From assembly GCA_964416905.1 (NCBI GenBank), contig CAYQFL010000002.1, positions 54,276-118,275 of the forward strand: a stretch of 64,000 nucleotides of DNA. Reading direction: 5' to 3'. The notes below the pieces were generated by a model, which did not search any database, was not told where the DNA came from, and saw only the letters and a list, made by a program, of their open reading frames with translations. The DNA comes from JASKKU01 sp964416905 (GTDB lineage: Archaea; Nanobdellota; Nanobdellia; Woesearchaeales; JASKKU01). Shown piece by piece: positions 8,157-17,449 of the stretch; position 1 is the stretch's first letter, and every line of letters starts with the position of its first letter. Both the position numbers and the translations under genes were made by a program.

Positions 8157-9116
8157 ATGGATCCAGAAGTCTTTTTGAAAGTTGAAGACTTGAATGTCGC
8201 TTTAAACGATAACCTTATTTTGAAAGATATTGACCTTAAAGTATACAAATCCGAGATTCTTAGCTTTGTTGGTGTTTCAGGTTCTGGTAAGACGACTTTG
8301 CTTATGACGCTTTTAGGGTTGATAAAACCCGTTGGCGGTGACATATTCTTTGCTCACAAGACTAAAAAAGGCACAGTTTTTAAGTCAATATTTGACCATT
8401 TGGATTACTTTAGGTCCCATGTAGGTTTTTCAACCCAAGAGTCCTCTTTTTATAGAAAACTGAGTATCCAAGAAAACTTGGAATTCTTTGGCTCTATGTA
8501 TTCGTTACCTTATGATGTTCTTAAACAGAGAATTGCGATTTTACTAGATCTGTTTGAGCTTAAAAATCACAGAGATAAAATTGCTGAGGAATTGTCTGGC
8601 GGTATGAAAAAGAGGTTAGATTTGGCCATCTCACTCATACACAACCCCTTAATCTTGATACTTGATGAACCTACTGCAGAATTAGACCCTGTGCTTAGAA
8701 AAGAGATGTGGTATTTTATTAAGAAGATAAATGAAAGGGGCAAGACGATTCTTTTAAGCTCGCATTTTATTAATGATATGGAATCATTAGCTGACAGAAT
8801 TGCAGTCCTTTCAGATAATCAAATAGCCCTCATAGGAACACCTTCAGAAATTAGAGAGGGTATGGGTCTATCAGACCAGGTTGTTATTGAAACAACTCCA
8901 GGGAACTATGATAACCTGCTAAAAATCTTTTATAATCACAAAAAAATCGGTTTGCGTAACCATAAGATAAGTATGAATCATTTGACACTTTTGGTTAACG
9001 ATAGTCATTCAGCTTTAGTTGAGATCATCAAGATTTTAGAAAACAGTTCAGAAAAAATAATTAACCTTGAATTAAGAAAACCACCTTTAGAAGAGTTGTT
9101 TGAAATGTTGCCCTGA
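8157..9116 (+). CDS. ABC transporter ATPase, first pair
   Basis: This 319-residue ATPase energises an ABC-2 type exporter. Walker A GVSGSGKTT is at residues 39-47, the ABC signature LSGGM at 146-150 and Walker B LILILDEP at 165-172, followed by the D-loop AELDP and a switch histidine in LLSSHFI. A C-terminal extension of about 100 residues is typical of DrrA/CcmA-like exporter ATPases. The permease gene begins 24 nt downstream. A second ATPase-permease pair follows, so the complete pump may be a heteromer of all four products. The TATA-to-ATG distance supports a leaderless start here. Confidence 0.92.
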   Translation: MDPEVFLKVEDLNVALNDNLILKDIDLKVYKSEILSFVGVSGSGKTTLLMTLLGLIKPVGGDIFFAHKTKKGTVFKSIFDHLDYFRSHVGFSTQESSFYRKLSIQENLEFFGSMYSLPYDVLKQRIAILLDLFELKNHRDKIAEELSGGMKKRLDLAISLIHNPLILILDEPTAELDPVLRKEMWYFIKKINERGKTILLSSHFINDMESLADRIAVLSDNQIALIGTPSEIREGMGLSDQVVIETTPGNYDNLLKIFYNHKKIGLRNHKISMNHLTLLVNDSHSALVEIIKILENSSEKIINLELRKPPLEELFEMLP

Positions 9117-9139
9117 TTTTATGAAACTCTAATTGAAAA

Positions 9140-11140
9140 ATGATACGAACAATCTTTGAAGTTATCAAAAAGGATTTGAAGTTGTTGATGAGGAGTAAGT
9201 TTTCCTCATTAGTGATTTTGCTCACCCCTCTTTTGATTATTTTGATAACTGGAGTTGCTTTGGAGAACCAAACAAATTTTTACATAACTGTAGGAACTTA
9301 CTCTCAAAGTTATTCTCACCTTTCAAAATCATACATCTCAAACTTAGAATCAAACTCAGTTATTGTTGAATATTTTGATTCAGAGCAAGAATGTATTGAT
9401 GCTGTTAAAATAGGCAAAGTACATGCTTGCGTTGTCTTCTCACCAGATTTAAGGATAGAGGAAAAATATAACGGTTTTATTAGATTTTATGTTGACTATT
9501 CTCATCTTAACTTAGCTTGGATTATCAAAGATTTATTGTTTACAAGTGCCGAGCAAGAGAGCAAAGAAATCTCTCAAAACCTAATTGATGACTTAATCTC
9601 AGTTGTTGAATTAACTAACGAGAATGTCGATAAAGAAAAGGCTGAGCTAACTAACCTTGCAACAAGCAATGATAAGCTCTCAAGTATATTCTCAACACTT
9701 TATTCATATATCTCTGTTTTGCATCCCGAATATGATCTTTCAAAGTTAAAGATATCTGATTTAAGTGATGCAGCCTCCTCTCTTAAATTGAAGTCTACAG
9801 GCGTTATTTCTTTAGCAAGTAATAAACTGTCCGAGTTAAGCTCTTCCTTGGATTCTTTGAAATCTACAATTTCTGCAATGAACAATTCAGAAGTTGAAGC
9901 CACACTTTTGCCGAAGATTGACCAAATGAAAGCAGATATTGTCTCATATCAACAGCTCTTAACTAGTAACAAAAATTCAATTGAATCTGAAGCTGGAGCT
10001 TTAGAATCATATATCTCAAACCTTAAATCTGCAATTGACGAACTATCACAAATTTTGAACCAAGTAAAAATTTCTCAGGAGAAATCTATCGAGTATGTTA
10101 ATGATGGAAAACAAGAGGCAGTTAATTTATTGAATTACATCTTTAGCCTGCAAAAATCAATCAACGAGATTGAAAAGAAGATTGATGAAATCAACATTCT
10201 TTCTTCAGGAAAGATTGCAGAACCTTTCAAGACTGAGATAAAATCTGTAACTCCAGAAAAGCAAAGTATAACTTTGTTGTTTCCAATAATTCTTTCACTA
10301 ATGATACTTTTTGTAAGTTTAGTTGTTTCTTCAACCCTTGTCCAGATGGAGAAACAGTCTGAAGCACATATTAGGAACATAACTACCCCAACAAAGACAA
10401 TAGTGATAAGCTTAGGTATTTTTTTAACAACACTCTTTATTGTGTTGTTTCAATTTATAATATCAATGATATCTATAGCTCCGCTTGTCAACATCCCTAA
10501 TTTTTTCCTAAGATTCTCGTCAGCACTATTACTGACTTTAATATCTTCTCCAGTTTTCATACTTATAGGAATCCTTATAGGAAGTTTATCTAAAAGTGAG
10601 CAGGGAAGTTTAATTTTAACCATTCTTGTGGCATTGCTCTTGATAATCTTTTCAGGTATGATATATCCTCTTGAAGGATTTCCAAGAGGATTCCAGATGG
10701 TGCTAAAGCTAAATCCTTTATACCTTTCGAACTATTTTTATAATCAGGTATTTGTTAAAGATGCAGCTTTAAGCCAAATGCTCCTACAGATACTAACTCA
10801 GATTTGCTGGCTGATTGGTCTTTTTATATCTTTAATTCTATTGCAAGATCTGTTTGATGAGAAGTTCTTAAGTAGGCATACAACAAAAGCATTGCATAGA
10901 CCAAAGAAGAAAGCCTCAAACAAAAGAGCGAACTCACAGGAATACGCAAAATTAACCAAACTTCTTCTAGAACTTAACCACATTCTTTCACCTAAAAATA
11001 AACTAACAAAAGATCAGGTTGATGAAGCAAAGAGGCTGTACCTCGAAGCGTTAGCAATTTACCAAAAACTTGATAAACGGACAAAGGAAGAATTCTTTGA
11101 TGAACTCAATTTGATACATAAAAAACTCTCAGCTTTATGA
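9140..11140 (+). CDS. ABC-2 type permease with large extracytoplasmic helical domain
   Basis: The 666-residue permease has one membrane helix at about residues 20-40, then a long hydrophilic segment (about 42-370) rich in Ser, Leu, Lys and Glu heptads that should form coiled coils outside the membrane, and then a core of about five or six helices at 375-570. This plan is that of YhgE/Pip-like ABC-2 permeases. The last 95 residues are a basic cytoplasmic tail ending in a helical module with the pattern A-xx-LY-xx-A-xx-Y-xx-L. Its stop codon overlaps the start of the second ATPase gene (ATGA), showing translational coupling. Substrate unknown. Confidence 0.88.
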   Translation: MIRTIFEVIKKDLKLLMRSKFSSLVILLTPLLIILITGVALENQTNFYITVGTYSQSYSHLSKSYISNLESNSVIVEYFDSEQECIDAVKIGKVHACVVFSPDLRIEEKYNGFIRFYVDYSHLNLAWIIKDLLFTSAEQESKEISQNLIDDLISVVELTNENVDKEKAELTNLATSNDKLSSIFSTLYSYISVLHPEYDLSKLKISDLSDAASSLKLKSTGVISLASNKLSELSSSLDSLKSTISAMNNSEVEATLLPKIDQMKADIVSYQQLLTSNKNSIESEAGALESYISNLKSAIDELSQILNQVKISQEKSIEYVNDGKQEAVNLLNYIFSLQKSINEIEKKIDEINILSSGKIAEPFKTEIKSVTPEKQSITLLFPIILSLMILFVSLVVSSTLVQMEKQSEAHIRNITTPTKTIVISLGIFLTTLFIVLFQFIISMISIAPLVNIPNFFLRFSSALLLTLISSPVFILIGILIGSLSKSEQGSLILTILVALLLIIFSGMIYPLEGFPRGFQMVLKLNPLYLSNYFYNQVFVKDAALSQMLLQILTQICWLIGLFISLILLQDLFDEKFLSRHTTKALHRPKKKASNKRANSQEYAKLTKLLLELNHILSPKNKLTKDQVDEAKRLYLEALAIYQKLDKRTKEEFFDELNLIHKKLSAL

Positions 11141-12111
11141 AAATGAACATAGTAGAAGCGAAAAACGTAACCCTAGCTTATAAGAATTATCTAGCCCTTA
11201 AAGATGTCTCTTTTAATATTAAGAAAGGGACGGTTTTAGGGATTCTTGGAGAGAGCGGTGTGGGAAAGACAACTTTGTTATCTTTAATTGTTGGTTTAAT
11301 CAAACCATCTTCTGGAAGAATTCTTTTAAACCTTGATAAAACAAAAATAGGTTTTTCTTTTCAAACACCATCTTTTTTTGATGAGTTGACTGTTGAGGAG
11401 AACATCGAGTATTTTGGTAAGTTGTTTGGTTTAAGCAAAACAGAACTAGCAAGAAACAAAAAATTTTTGTTAGGTTTCCTCGAATTGAAAGATTACTCTA
11501 AAAAAATCGCTAAAGAACTCTCAGGAGGTATGAGAAAAAGATTGGATGTCATTTTATCTCTACTTAATGACCCTGAGCTTATTATTTTAGATGAACCTGT
11601 GGGCGAATTGGATCCTTTCTTGAGAGAGAAGGTTAATGAGTTAATCTCAATTTACAATAAAAAAGGCGCTACTATTGTTTTGACATCTCACTATCTTTCA
11701 GATTTGATGGACGTTTGTGAAGAGTTTATAATATTAAAAGACAAGAGTGTGATTTTTTCTGGTTCTTTTGAGGAGCTATTGTCAAAGCTGGATGTTAATT
11801 ACAAGACTCAGATTGTATTAGAAAATGAGAGGGATGTAGAATTGTTTAAAACAATCTTTAGATATAATGAATCTTTGTCTGTAAGAAATAAAGTGATTTT
11901 TTTGCATAAGGATAAGCCTTTGTTTTATAAACTCCTCTTGCATTTTATTAAAAAGAATAACATCAAGGTAAAAGAAATAAAAGTAACTTCCCCAGAGCTG
12001 AGAGATTTGTTTTTAGATTTAGTCTCAAACAAAGAAAGAAGCCTGAAACCAGACAAAGCTGAAGAGGAAAATAAATCTGATGTCGATAAAAAAGAACAAA
12101 CTTTAGCTTAA
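11137..12111 (+). CDS. ABC transporter ATPase, second pair
   Basis: A second ABC-2 exporter ATPase of 324 residues, clearly homologous to the first. Walker A GESGVGKTT is at 38-46, the signature LSGGM at 128-132 and Walker B IILDEP near 149-154, with the D-loop GELDP and SHYLSDLMDVC containing the switch His. The C-terminal tail is Lys/Glu rich. It starts inside the stop of the first permease and is followed after 5 nt by the second permease. Both ATPases keep all catalytic motifs, so neither looks like a degenerate partner. Confidence 0.92.
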   Translation: MKMNIVEAKNVTLAYKNYLALKDVSFNIKKGTVLGILGESGVGKTTLLSLIVGLIKPSSGRILLNLDKTKIGFSFQTPSFFDELTVEENIEYFGKLFGLSKTELARNKKFLLGFLELKDYSKKIAKELSGGMRKRLDVILSLLNDPELIILDEPVGELDPFLREKVNELISIYNKKGATIVLTSHYLSDLMDVCEEFIILKDKSVIFSGSFEELLSKLDVNYKTQIVLENERDVELFKTIFRYNESLSVRNKVIFLHKDKPLFYKLLLHFIKKNNIKVKEIKVTSPELRDLFLDLVSNKERSLKPDKAEEENKSDVDKKEQTLA

Positions 12112-12116
12112 AGAAC

Positions 12117-13865
12117 ATGATATTCAAAAACCTAAAGATTTTTTTGAGGAACAAAGCATCTCTGACAGTATTACTCGTAAGTCTATTCCTTCTTATTATA
12201 ATACTTATACCTTTGTTTAGACAGGACACACAAAGTTTGGTTATTGCTTATTATCAAAAGGGAGCTTCAAATGTTACTGATTCAATAAAAATGATATTAA
12301 ACCAATCACCTAATGTTCTCATTGAATCCCGAGATGAACAAGCCTGTATAGATTCAGTAAAAAAATCAACATCTAAAATATGTATAATCTTTCCAGAGAA
12401 TCTTTCTATTTCAGAGGATTTCAATCAATCAATTGAATTCGTAATAGACCAATCAAAAATAAATATTGCTTACTTATTGCTTGACAGAATCAAGTCAGAA
12501 CTCAATCTTTTTACCAAATCAAAACAATATGAATACATTGATGAGGTATTAGATTCATATAAAAATGCTACTGAGAACATCTCTCAAGCCCTATCAAAAA
12601 TCAATGACGGAATTAATCTCGTATCCAAAATTAATAATGTGAACACTCATATCCAGTTACTGCTTTCCCAAATAAATACAAATTCTAAAACTTTAGATGC
12701 CTTTAAACTTAAAGAATCAGCATTTGAACTTGTAAACTTATATAATCGAGTAAGTGATTTAACTCAACAGACAATAAGTTTATTTGATGACTTATATGAG
12801 AATATCGAACAGATAAACGAAAGCTATAACTTTTCAGAACAAGAATTGAATTTATCCAAGTATTTTAAGGATTACATTGAAATTAAATTTGATTACCTTA
12901 GGAAGAAAAATCATTCCAATGAGAAAACCTCTGATTTGTTAAATAACGTTAACGATTTTGCAGCATATTATCAAGATTCTAAATCCAACTTAGAATTAAT
13001 TGAACAGAAAAAAGAAGCAATAAGTGAAGATTTATCTAGAATTGAAGAGACAACAAATGGGTTATTGCAACTTCTTTCATATCAAAAATCAATTTTAGAA
13101 AAGGTAATAAAAAACTACAATTCGTTACCTATCAAAGAAACAGAAACTCTTGTAGAACCTATAAAAACTAAAATTATCCCAATATTCGAGTCAAACAATG
13201 AATCTGTTATACTGCCTTCAGTTTTATCTTTGTTAATCATATTCTCCTCATTATTATTCTCATCTTCAATCGTTGTTTCAAATAAGTTGTCCCGAGGTAG
13301 CTTACGAGAGATTCTTTCTAGAAAGAACAAAATGTATTTTTACTTGTCTTCCTTCTTCTCATCTTTTGTTATTGTTTTGATAGAATTGTTTGTGTTTATA
13401 GTTATAATCTCCTTAGCTTTACACTTAACTGTTAATCAAATCCTGTGGTTTTTATTACTATTATTGATATCAATTCCTATTTTTTGTTCTTTGGGTATTC
13501 TTATAGGCAACTTGAGTTCCAGCAAAGAAACTGCAGCATTTTTCTCTTTAATCTTAACAGTTGTTTTGTTGATATTATCAGGAGATTTGATGCCTGTCGA
13601 ATTCTTCCCAGAATTTGTAAAACATGCACTTATGTTCTCACCTTATGAAATCTTCAAAAAGTTTTCTTTTAACATCGTTGTCGGAAATTTAAAAGATGTG
13701 CTAACATCAAATCAACTGGCAACATTAAGTTACTATCTAATCTCGTTTTTACTTTTTTCTTATCTTACATTTAACAACGCTGAAAAAATTAGAACAAAAA
13801 TGCTAAACGATTTAAGCAAGAGACAATTAAAGAAATCAAAGCTAAAGCCAACAAAACACAAATAA
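12117..13865 (+). CDS. ABC-2 type permease, second copy
   Basis: The 582-residue permease repeats the layout of the first one. One membrane helix at about 15-35 is followed by a largely helical extracytoplasmic domain (about 40-360, many Asn, Gln, Ser and N-x-S/T sites) and five or so membrane helices at about 365-560, then a short basic tail. Both permeases share an EQACIDSVK/EQECIDAVK block soon after the first helix, showing common ancestry. The gene lacks the long C-terminal tail of its paralogue. It is the last gene of the four-gene operon. Confidence 0.87.
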   Translation: MIFKNLKIFLRNKASLTVLLVSLFLLIIILIPLFRQDTQSLVIAYYQKGASNVTDSIKMILNQSPNVLIESRDEQACIDSVKKSTSKICIIFPENLSISEDFNQSIEFVIDQSKINIAYLLLDRIKSELNLFTKSKQYEYIDEVLDSYKNATENISQALSKINDGINLVSKINNVNTHIQLLLSQINTNSKTLDAFKLKESAFELVNLYNRVSDLTQQTISLFDDLYENIEQINESYNFSEQELNLSKYFKDYIEIKFDYLRKKNHSNEKTSDLLNNVNDFAAYYQDSKSNLELIEQKKEAISEDLSRIEETTNGLLQLLSYQKSILEKVIKNYNSLPIKETETLVEPIKTKIIPIFESNNESVILPSVLSLLIIFSSLLFSSSIVVSNKLSRGSLREILSRKNKMYFYLSSFFSSFVIVLIELFVFIVIISLALHLTVNQILWFLLLLLISIPIFCSLGILIGNLSSSKETAAFFSLILTVVLLILSGDLMPVEFFPEFVKHALMFSPYEIFKKFSFNIVVGNLKDVLTSNQLATLSYYLISFLLFSYLTFNNAEKIRTKMLNDLSKRQLKKSKLKPTKHK

Positions 13866-13933
13866 AACTAAGCATTTCAGTCAGATTTTTATAGTTTTAA
13901 GTTCTGCTTTTAACTGCTTTTCAAGATGATAAC

Positions 13934-14419
13934 ATGAGAATAATTATTATAGGAACGCCAGGAACAGGGAAATCTACTTTAGCTAACTTTTTATCAAAAA
14001 GTTTGCAGATTCAAACATATAATGTTACTGATTTAATCAAAGAAAGTGAGCTGAATAAAGAATACAACAAAGAACTGGATACCATTGAAGTGGATGAATC
14101 TGAGTTAAAAAAGTTTCTTGATGAATCCTTCAAAGACAAAAAAGATTTTATCCTGGATGGACACTTAGCCCATCTGCTTTCAAGTAACTTTGTTGATCTG
14201 TGCCTTGTCTTAAGATGCGATAATTCTGTACTTTATCAAAGATTAACTGCAAGAGGTTACTCAAAAGATAAAATCAAAGATAACCTTGAATCTGAAATCT
14301 TTAATCAATGTTATGAGGATGCTAAAGCGAGAAATCATAAAATTTTAACAATAGACACATCCAATTTCAAGGACGAAGATTTTTCGTTGTTATCAGATTT
14401 TATTAAGGCAAATTTATAA
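13934..14419 (+). CDS. AK6/Fap7-type adenylate kinase
   Basis: The 161-residue protein is an adenylate kinase of the AK6/Fap7 class. The P-loop GTPGTGKST is at residues 7-15, DGHLAH near 75 is the family's equivalent of the substrate region, and RLTARGYSKDKIKDNLESEI is the typical lid segment. In archaea and eukaryotes this enzyme assists maturation of the small ribosomal subunit together with uS11. It is followed by a ribosome-quality-control gene and aIF5B, so this stretch is a translation and ribosome cluster. A GATGAT motif 3 nt upstream of the ATG resembles the ribosome binding sites of this genome. Confidence 0.88.
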   Translation: MRIIIIGTPGTGKSTLANFLSKSLQIQTYNVTDLIKESELNKEYNKELDTIEVDESELKKFLDESFKDKKDFILDGHLAHLLSSNFVDLCLVLRCDNSVLYQRLTARGYSKDKIKDNLESEIFNQCYEDAKARNHKILTIDTSNFKDEDFSLLSDFIKANL

Positions 14420-14421
14420 AG
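14413..14421 (+). promoter_or_regulatory. TATA box of the RqcH/NEMF gene
   Basis: TTTATAAAG is centred 28 nt before the ATG at 14445, supporting that ATG as the start of a leaderless mRNA. It overlaps the end of the AK6 reading frame. Confidence 0.5.
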
Positions 14422-14444
14422 TTAAAAATAATCTTGTTTACACA

Positions 14445-15626
14445 ATGACTCTTGGAAAAGAAGCTAAAAATGCATTGAATGACTTAAACTCCTTTAGAGA
14501 CTTTAGCTGGTTAGATGTTAGGGCAATGCTTTCAGAGATTAAATCATATTTAATTAATTCAAAAGTGGACAAGGTTTATGAAATTAATAGAGAGGTTTTA
14601 CAACTAAGGTTTCATAACCCGGTTCATAAGAAAATAAACCTAATAATACAGTTACCAAAATTTTTCTTTATCACAAAAAAAGAGTTTGAGAAACCAACGC
14701 AACCTTCAGGTTTTGTTATGCTGTTAAGAAAAAAACTTCAAAATTCACGCCTTTTATCCATAGAACAAGTGCAGTCAGAAAGATTACTCAAACTTGTTTT
14801 TTCAAAAGAAGAAAACTTTGTTATGTACATTGAGTTCTTGAAACCTGGCAATATTATCCTTTGTGACGAACAAGACGTTATTATTGCTGCTTACAGAAAT
14901 TTAGAATTCTCATCCAGGAAAATTTTCCCAAAAGAGAAATATGTTTTTCCTTTTAAAGAAAATTTAATCTGTTTAGAGAAAGAAAAGTTCTTTGATGTCT
15001 TAATAAACTCAAAGAAACAGAACATCGTAAAAGCCTTAGCACTAGATTTAGCTTTAGGTGGCTTTTATTCAGAATTGATTCTTTCAATACCAAACATAGA
15101 TAAATCCAAGAAGGCTGCAGAGCTTGATAACAAAGAATTAACTGCGATTTATGAACTATTCCAGACTTTAGTAACCGCTTCAGGTGAGGAAAAGAATAAG
15201 GAAAGTTATCTTTTTGGCAAAGACTATTCGCCAATCTTTTTTGATAAACAACGAGAAATCATTGCTAAAAACAAACAAGCCGTTAAACTATTTCCAACAT
15301 TCTCAGATTTAGTTGCATATCTTTTTGAGAATTCTAAATTAGTTAAAGAACAAAGCTCTGGAACAAGTAAAAAATCTGAAAAGATAAAGAGAATTATTGA
15401 TTCTCAGCTTAAAGAATTAGAGCGTGCTAAAAAAGATTACGAGTTAGCTAAATCTCAAGGTGAAGCAATATACCAAAACTATGCAGTTTTGGAACAGATT
15501 ATTAGCGAGATAAAAACTTTGAGAAAGAAGAACTATGACTATGAACAGATTCAAAATTTGCTTCTTGAAAAAGGTTATAAAATCAAGATTAATCCAGAGG
15601 AGAATAAACTAATCATTGAGCTTTAA
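14445..15626 (+). CDS. RqcH/NEMF (NFACT) protein lacking the NFACT-R domain
   Basis: The 393-residue protein matches the N-terminal two thirds of archaeal RqcH/NEMF/Rqc2, the ribosome-quality-control factor that binds tRNA on obstructed large subunits. The NFACT-N domain is clear (SWLDVRAMLSEIKSYLINSKVDKVYEI near 24, FVMLLRKKLQNSRL near 92, EFLKPGNIILCDE near 131). A middle region and a coiled coil (about 310-365) follow. The chain stops at INPEENKLIIEL, the point where the NFACT-R (DUF814) RNA-binding domain normally begins. Full archaeal members are much longer. The next gene, aIF5B, starts 48 nt later and no reading frame for the missing domain lies between. Confidence 0.85.
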   Translation: MTLGKEAKNALNDLNSFRDFSWLDVRAMLSEIKSYLINSKVDKVYEINREVLQLRFHNPVHKKINLIIQLPKFFFITKKEFEKPTQPSGFVMLLRKKLQNSRLLSIEQVQSERLLKLVFSKEENFVMYIEFLKPGNIILCDEQDVIIAAYRNLEFSSRKIFPKEKYVFPFKENLICLEKEKFFDVLINSKKQNIVKALALDLALGGFYSELILSIPNIDKSKKAAELDNKELTAIYELFQTLVTASGEEKNKESYLFGKDYSPIFFDKQREIIAKNKQAVKLFPTFSDLVAYLFENSKLVKEQSSGTSKKSEKIKRIIDSQLKELERAKKDYELAKSQGEAIYQNYAVLEQIISEIKTLRKKNYDYEQIQNLLLEKGYKIKINPEENKLIIEL

Positions 15627-15644
15627 AGCTAGCAGACAAATACA

Positions 15645-15654
15645 TTTATAAAAC
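15645..15654 (+). promoter_or_regulatory. TATA box of the aIF5B gene
   Basis: TTTATAAAAC is centred about 26 nt before the ATG at 15675, consistent with a leaderless aIF5B transcript. Confidence 0.5.
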
Positions 15655-15674
15655 TTAAACGAATTCTTTTTTTT

Positions 15675-17432
15675 ATGATACGAAGTCCTATTTGCTCGGT
15701 TGTGGGTCATGTAGACCATGGTAAATCAACCCTTCTAGATTTCATAAGGGGAACGAAAATTGTGTCTAAAGAAGCCGGTGGTATAACTCAAGCAATAGGC
15801 GCTTCCTTGGTTCCCATTGAGAAGATTAAACAGATAAGCGGACCTTTGATTAAAAGTTTGAATATTGATATTACCATTCCAGGCCTGCTTTTTATTGATA
15901 CCCCAGGTCATGCAGCTTTTACAAACTTAAGAAAACGAGGAGGTAACCTTGCAGACATTTCTATTTTGATTGTAGATATAAATGAAGGGTTTATGCCTCA
16001 AACTATTGAGTCCTTGCAGATTCTTAAAGAATACAAGACCCCGTTTATTGTTGCAGCAAACAAGATTGATAAATTGCCAGGATTCCAGATAAAAAAGAAC
16101 ACCCCTTTAGTTAGTCTATTAAATTCTCAAAGAGAGGATGTTCAAAGGCTTATGGATACCAAGATTTATGAACTCGTAGGCAAACTTTATGAATTTGGAT
16201 TTAATGCAGAACGATTTGATAGAGTATCAGATTATACACAACAAGTTGCAATTGTCCCAATTTCAGCAATGCTTGGTACAGGTGTTCCAGAACTACTTAT
16301 GTTACTTGTAGGTTTAGCTCAGAAATATCTTGAACAATCACTGAAGCTCAACCTTAGTGATGAAGCTAAAGGCACAATTCTTGAAGTAAAGAACATTTCT
16401 GGCTTGGGAAAAGTAATAGATGTTATACTTTATGATGGCCTGCTGAAAGTTGGCGATTCTATAGTTATAGCAACCCTTGATGAACCTATAGTTACTAAAG
16501 TTAAAGCATTATTTTTACCAAAACCTTTAACAGAAATTAGAGAAAACAAAAGCAAATTTGAGAGTGTTAAACAAGTCACTGCATCCTGTGGTGTTAGAAT
16601 TGTTGCTTCAAATTTGGATAATTGTTTAGCAGGCATGCCAATTATTTCTTTAAAAAATGATTCTGAACTCGATAAAGTGATAAGTCAATTAAGGACTGAT
16701 GTTGGAGAGGTTCTTTTTGAAACTAACAAAGATGGTCTTCTAGTTAAAGCTGATAGCCTTGGAAGTCTTGAAGCGCTTCTTACTCTTTTAAAAGAAAATA
16801 ATATTCCTGTTAGGAAATCTGGTTTGGGAGATATAACTAAAAAAGATATTATTGAAGCTCACAGCTTAAAAGAGAAAGATCCTTTGTTGGGTGTGATCCT
16901 AGGATTTAATGTTGGTTGCAGTGAAGACCCACAGGGTGTTGATGTAATCACAGATAATATTATTTATAGAATAATTGACAGATACAAAGAATGGCTTGAA
17001 GCAAAGAAACTAGAGTTGAGAAAACAAGCTTTAGCAGATTTACCAAGCTTAGCAAAAATACAAATTTTGCCAAATTACATATTTAGACAATCTAACCCAG
17101 CAATTGTTGGCGTAGAAGTTTTAGCTGGAACTCTAAGGAAAGATACTCCTTTGATGAAAGATAATGGCCAACCTGTTACTAGGGTAAAAGAAATTCAAGT
17201 GGATAAAGAAAGTGTGAAAGAGATTCCAAAAGGCGAGCAGGCGGCGGTATCTTTAGTCGGAATAACTATAGGTCATCAAGTGAAAAAAGACGATGTTTTA
17301 TATGCCTTCTTAACTGCAGAACAATTCAGAAAATATAAGGACGCAAAAGATGTTCTGGATGAAGAACAAATTGAAATCTTAAGAGAAATTGCAGCAATCA
17401 TGAGAAAAACAGATATTACCTGGGGCATATAA
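15675..17432 (+). CDS. infB: Translation initiation factor aIF5B
   Basis: This 585-residue GTPase is archaeal aIF5B (IF2 family), which promotes subunit joining in initiation. GTPase motifs are G1 GHVDHGKST at 11-19, the switch I block GGITQAIGA near 35, G3 DTPGHAAF near 76 and G4 NKID near 131. Domains II to IV follow in order (GTILEVKNISGLGKV, then the alternate core GLLVKADSLGSLEALL, then domain IV with KIQILPNYIFRQSNPAIVGV). It has no long N-terminal extension, as usual for archaea, and no intein. It follows the RqcH gene in a translation cluster. Confidence 0.96.
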   Translation: MIRSPICSVVGHVDHGKSTLLDFIRGTKIVSKEAGGITQAIGASLVPIEKIKQISGPLIKSLNIDITIPGLLFIDTPGHAAFTNLRKRGGNLADISILIVDINEGFMPQTIESLQILKEYKTPFIVAANKIDKLPGFQIKKNTPLVSLLNSQREDVQRLMDTKIYELVGKLYEFGFNAERFDRVSDYTQQVAIVPISAMLGTGVPELLMLLVGLAQKYLEQSLKLNLSDEAKGTILEVKNISGLGKVIDVILYDGLLKVGDSIVIATLDEPIVTKVKALFLPKPLTEIRENKSKFESVKQVTASCGVRIVASNLDNCLAGMPIISLKNDSELDKVISQLRTDVGEVLFETNKDGLLVKADSLGSLEALLTLLKENNIPVRKSGLGDITKKDIIEAHSLKEKDPLLGVILGFNVGCSEDPQGVDVITDNIIYRIIDRYKEWLEAKKLELRKQALADLPSLAKIQILPNYIFRQSNPAIVGVEVLAGTLRKDTPLMKDNGQPVTRVKEIQVDKESVKEIPKGEQAAVSLVGITIGHQVKKDDVLYAFLTAEQFRKYKDAKDVLDEEQIEILREIAAIMRKTDITWGI

Positions 17433-17449
17433 CTTATCAAACTAAGCCG

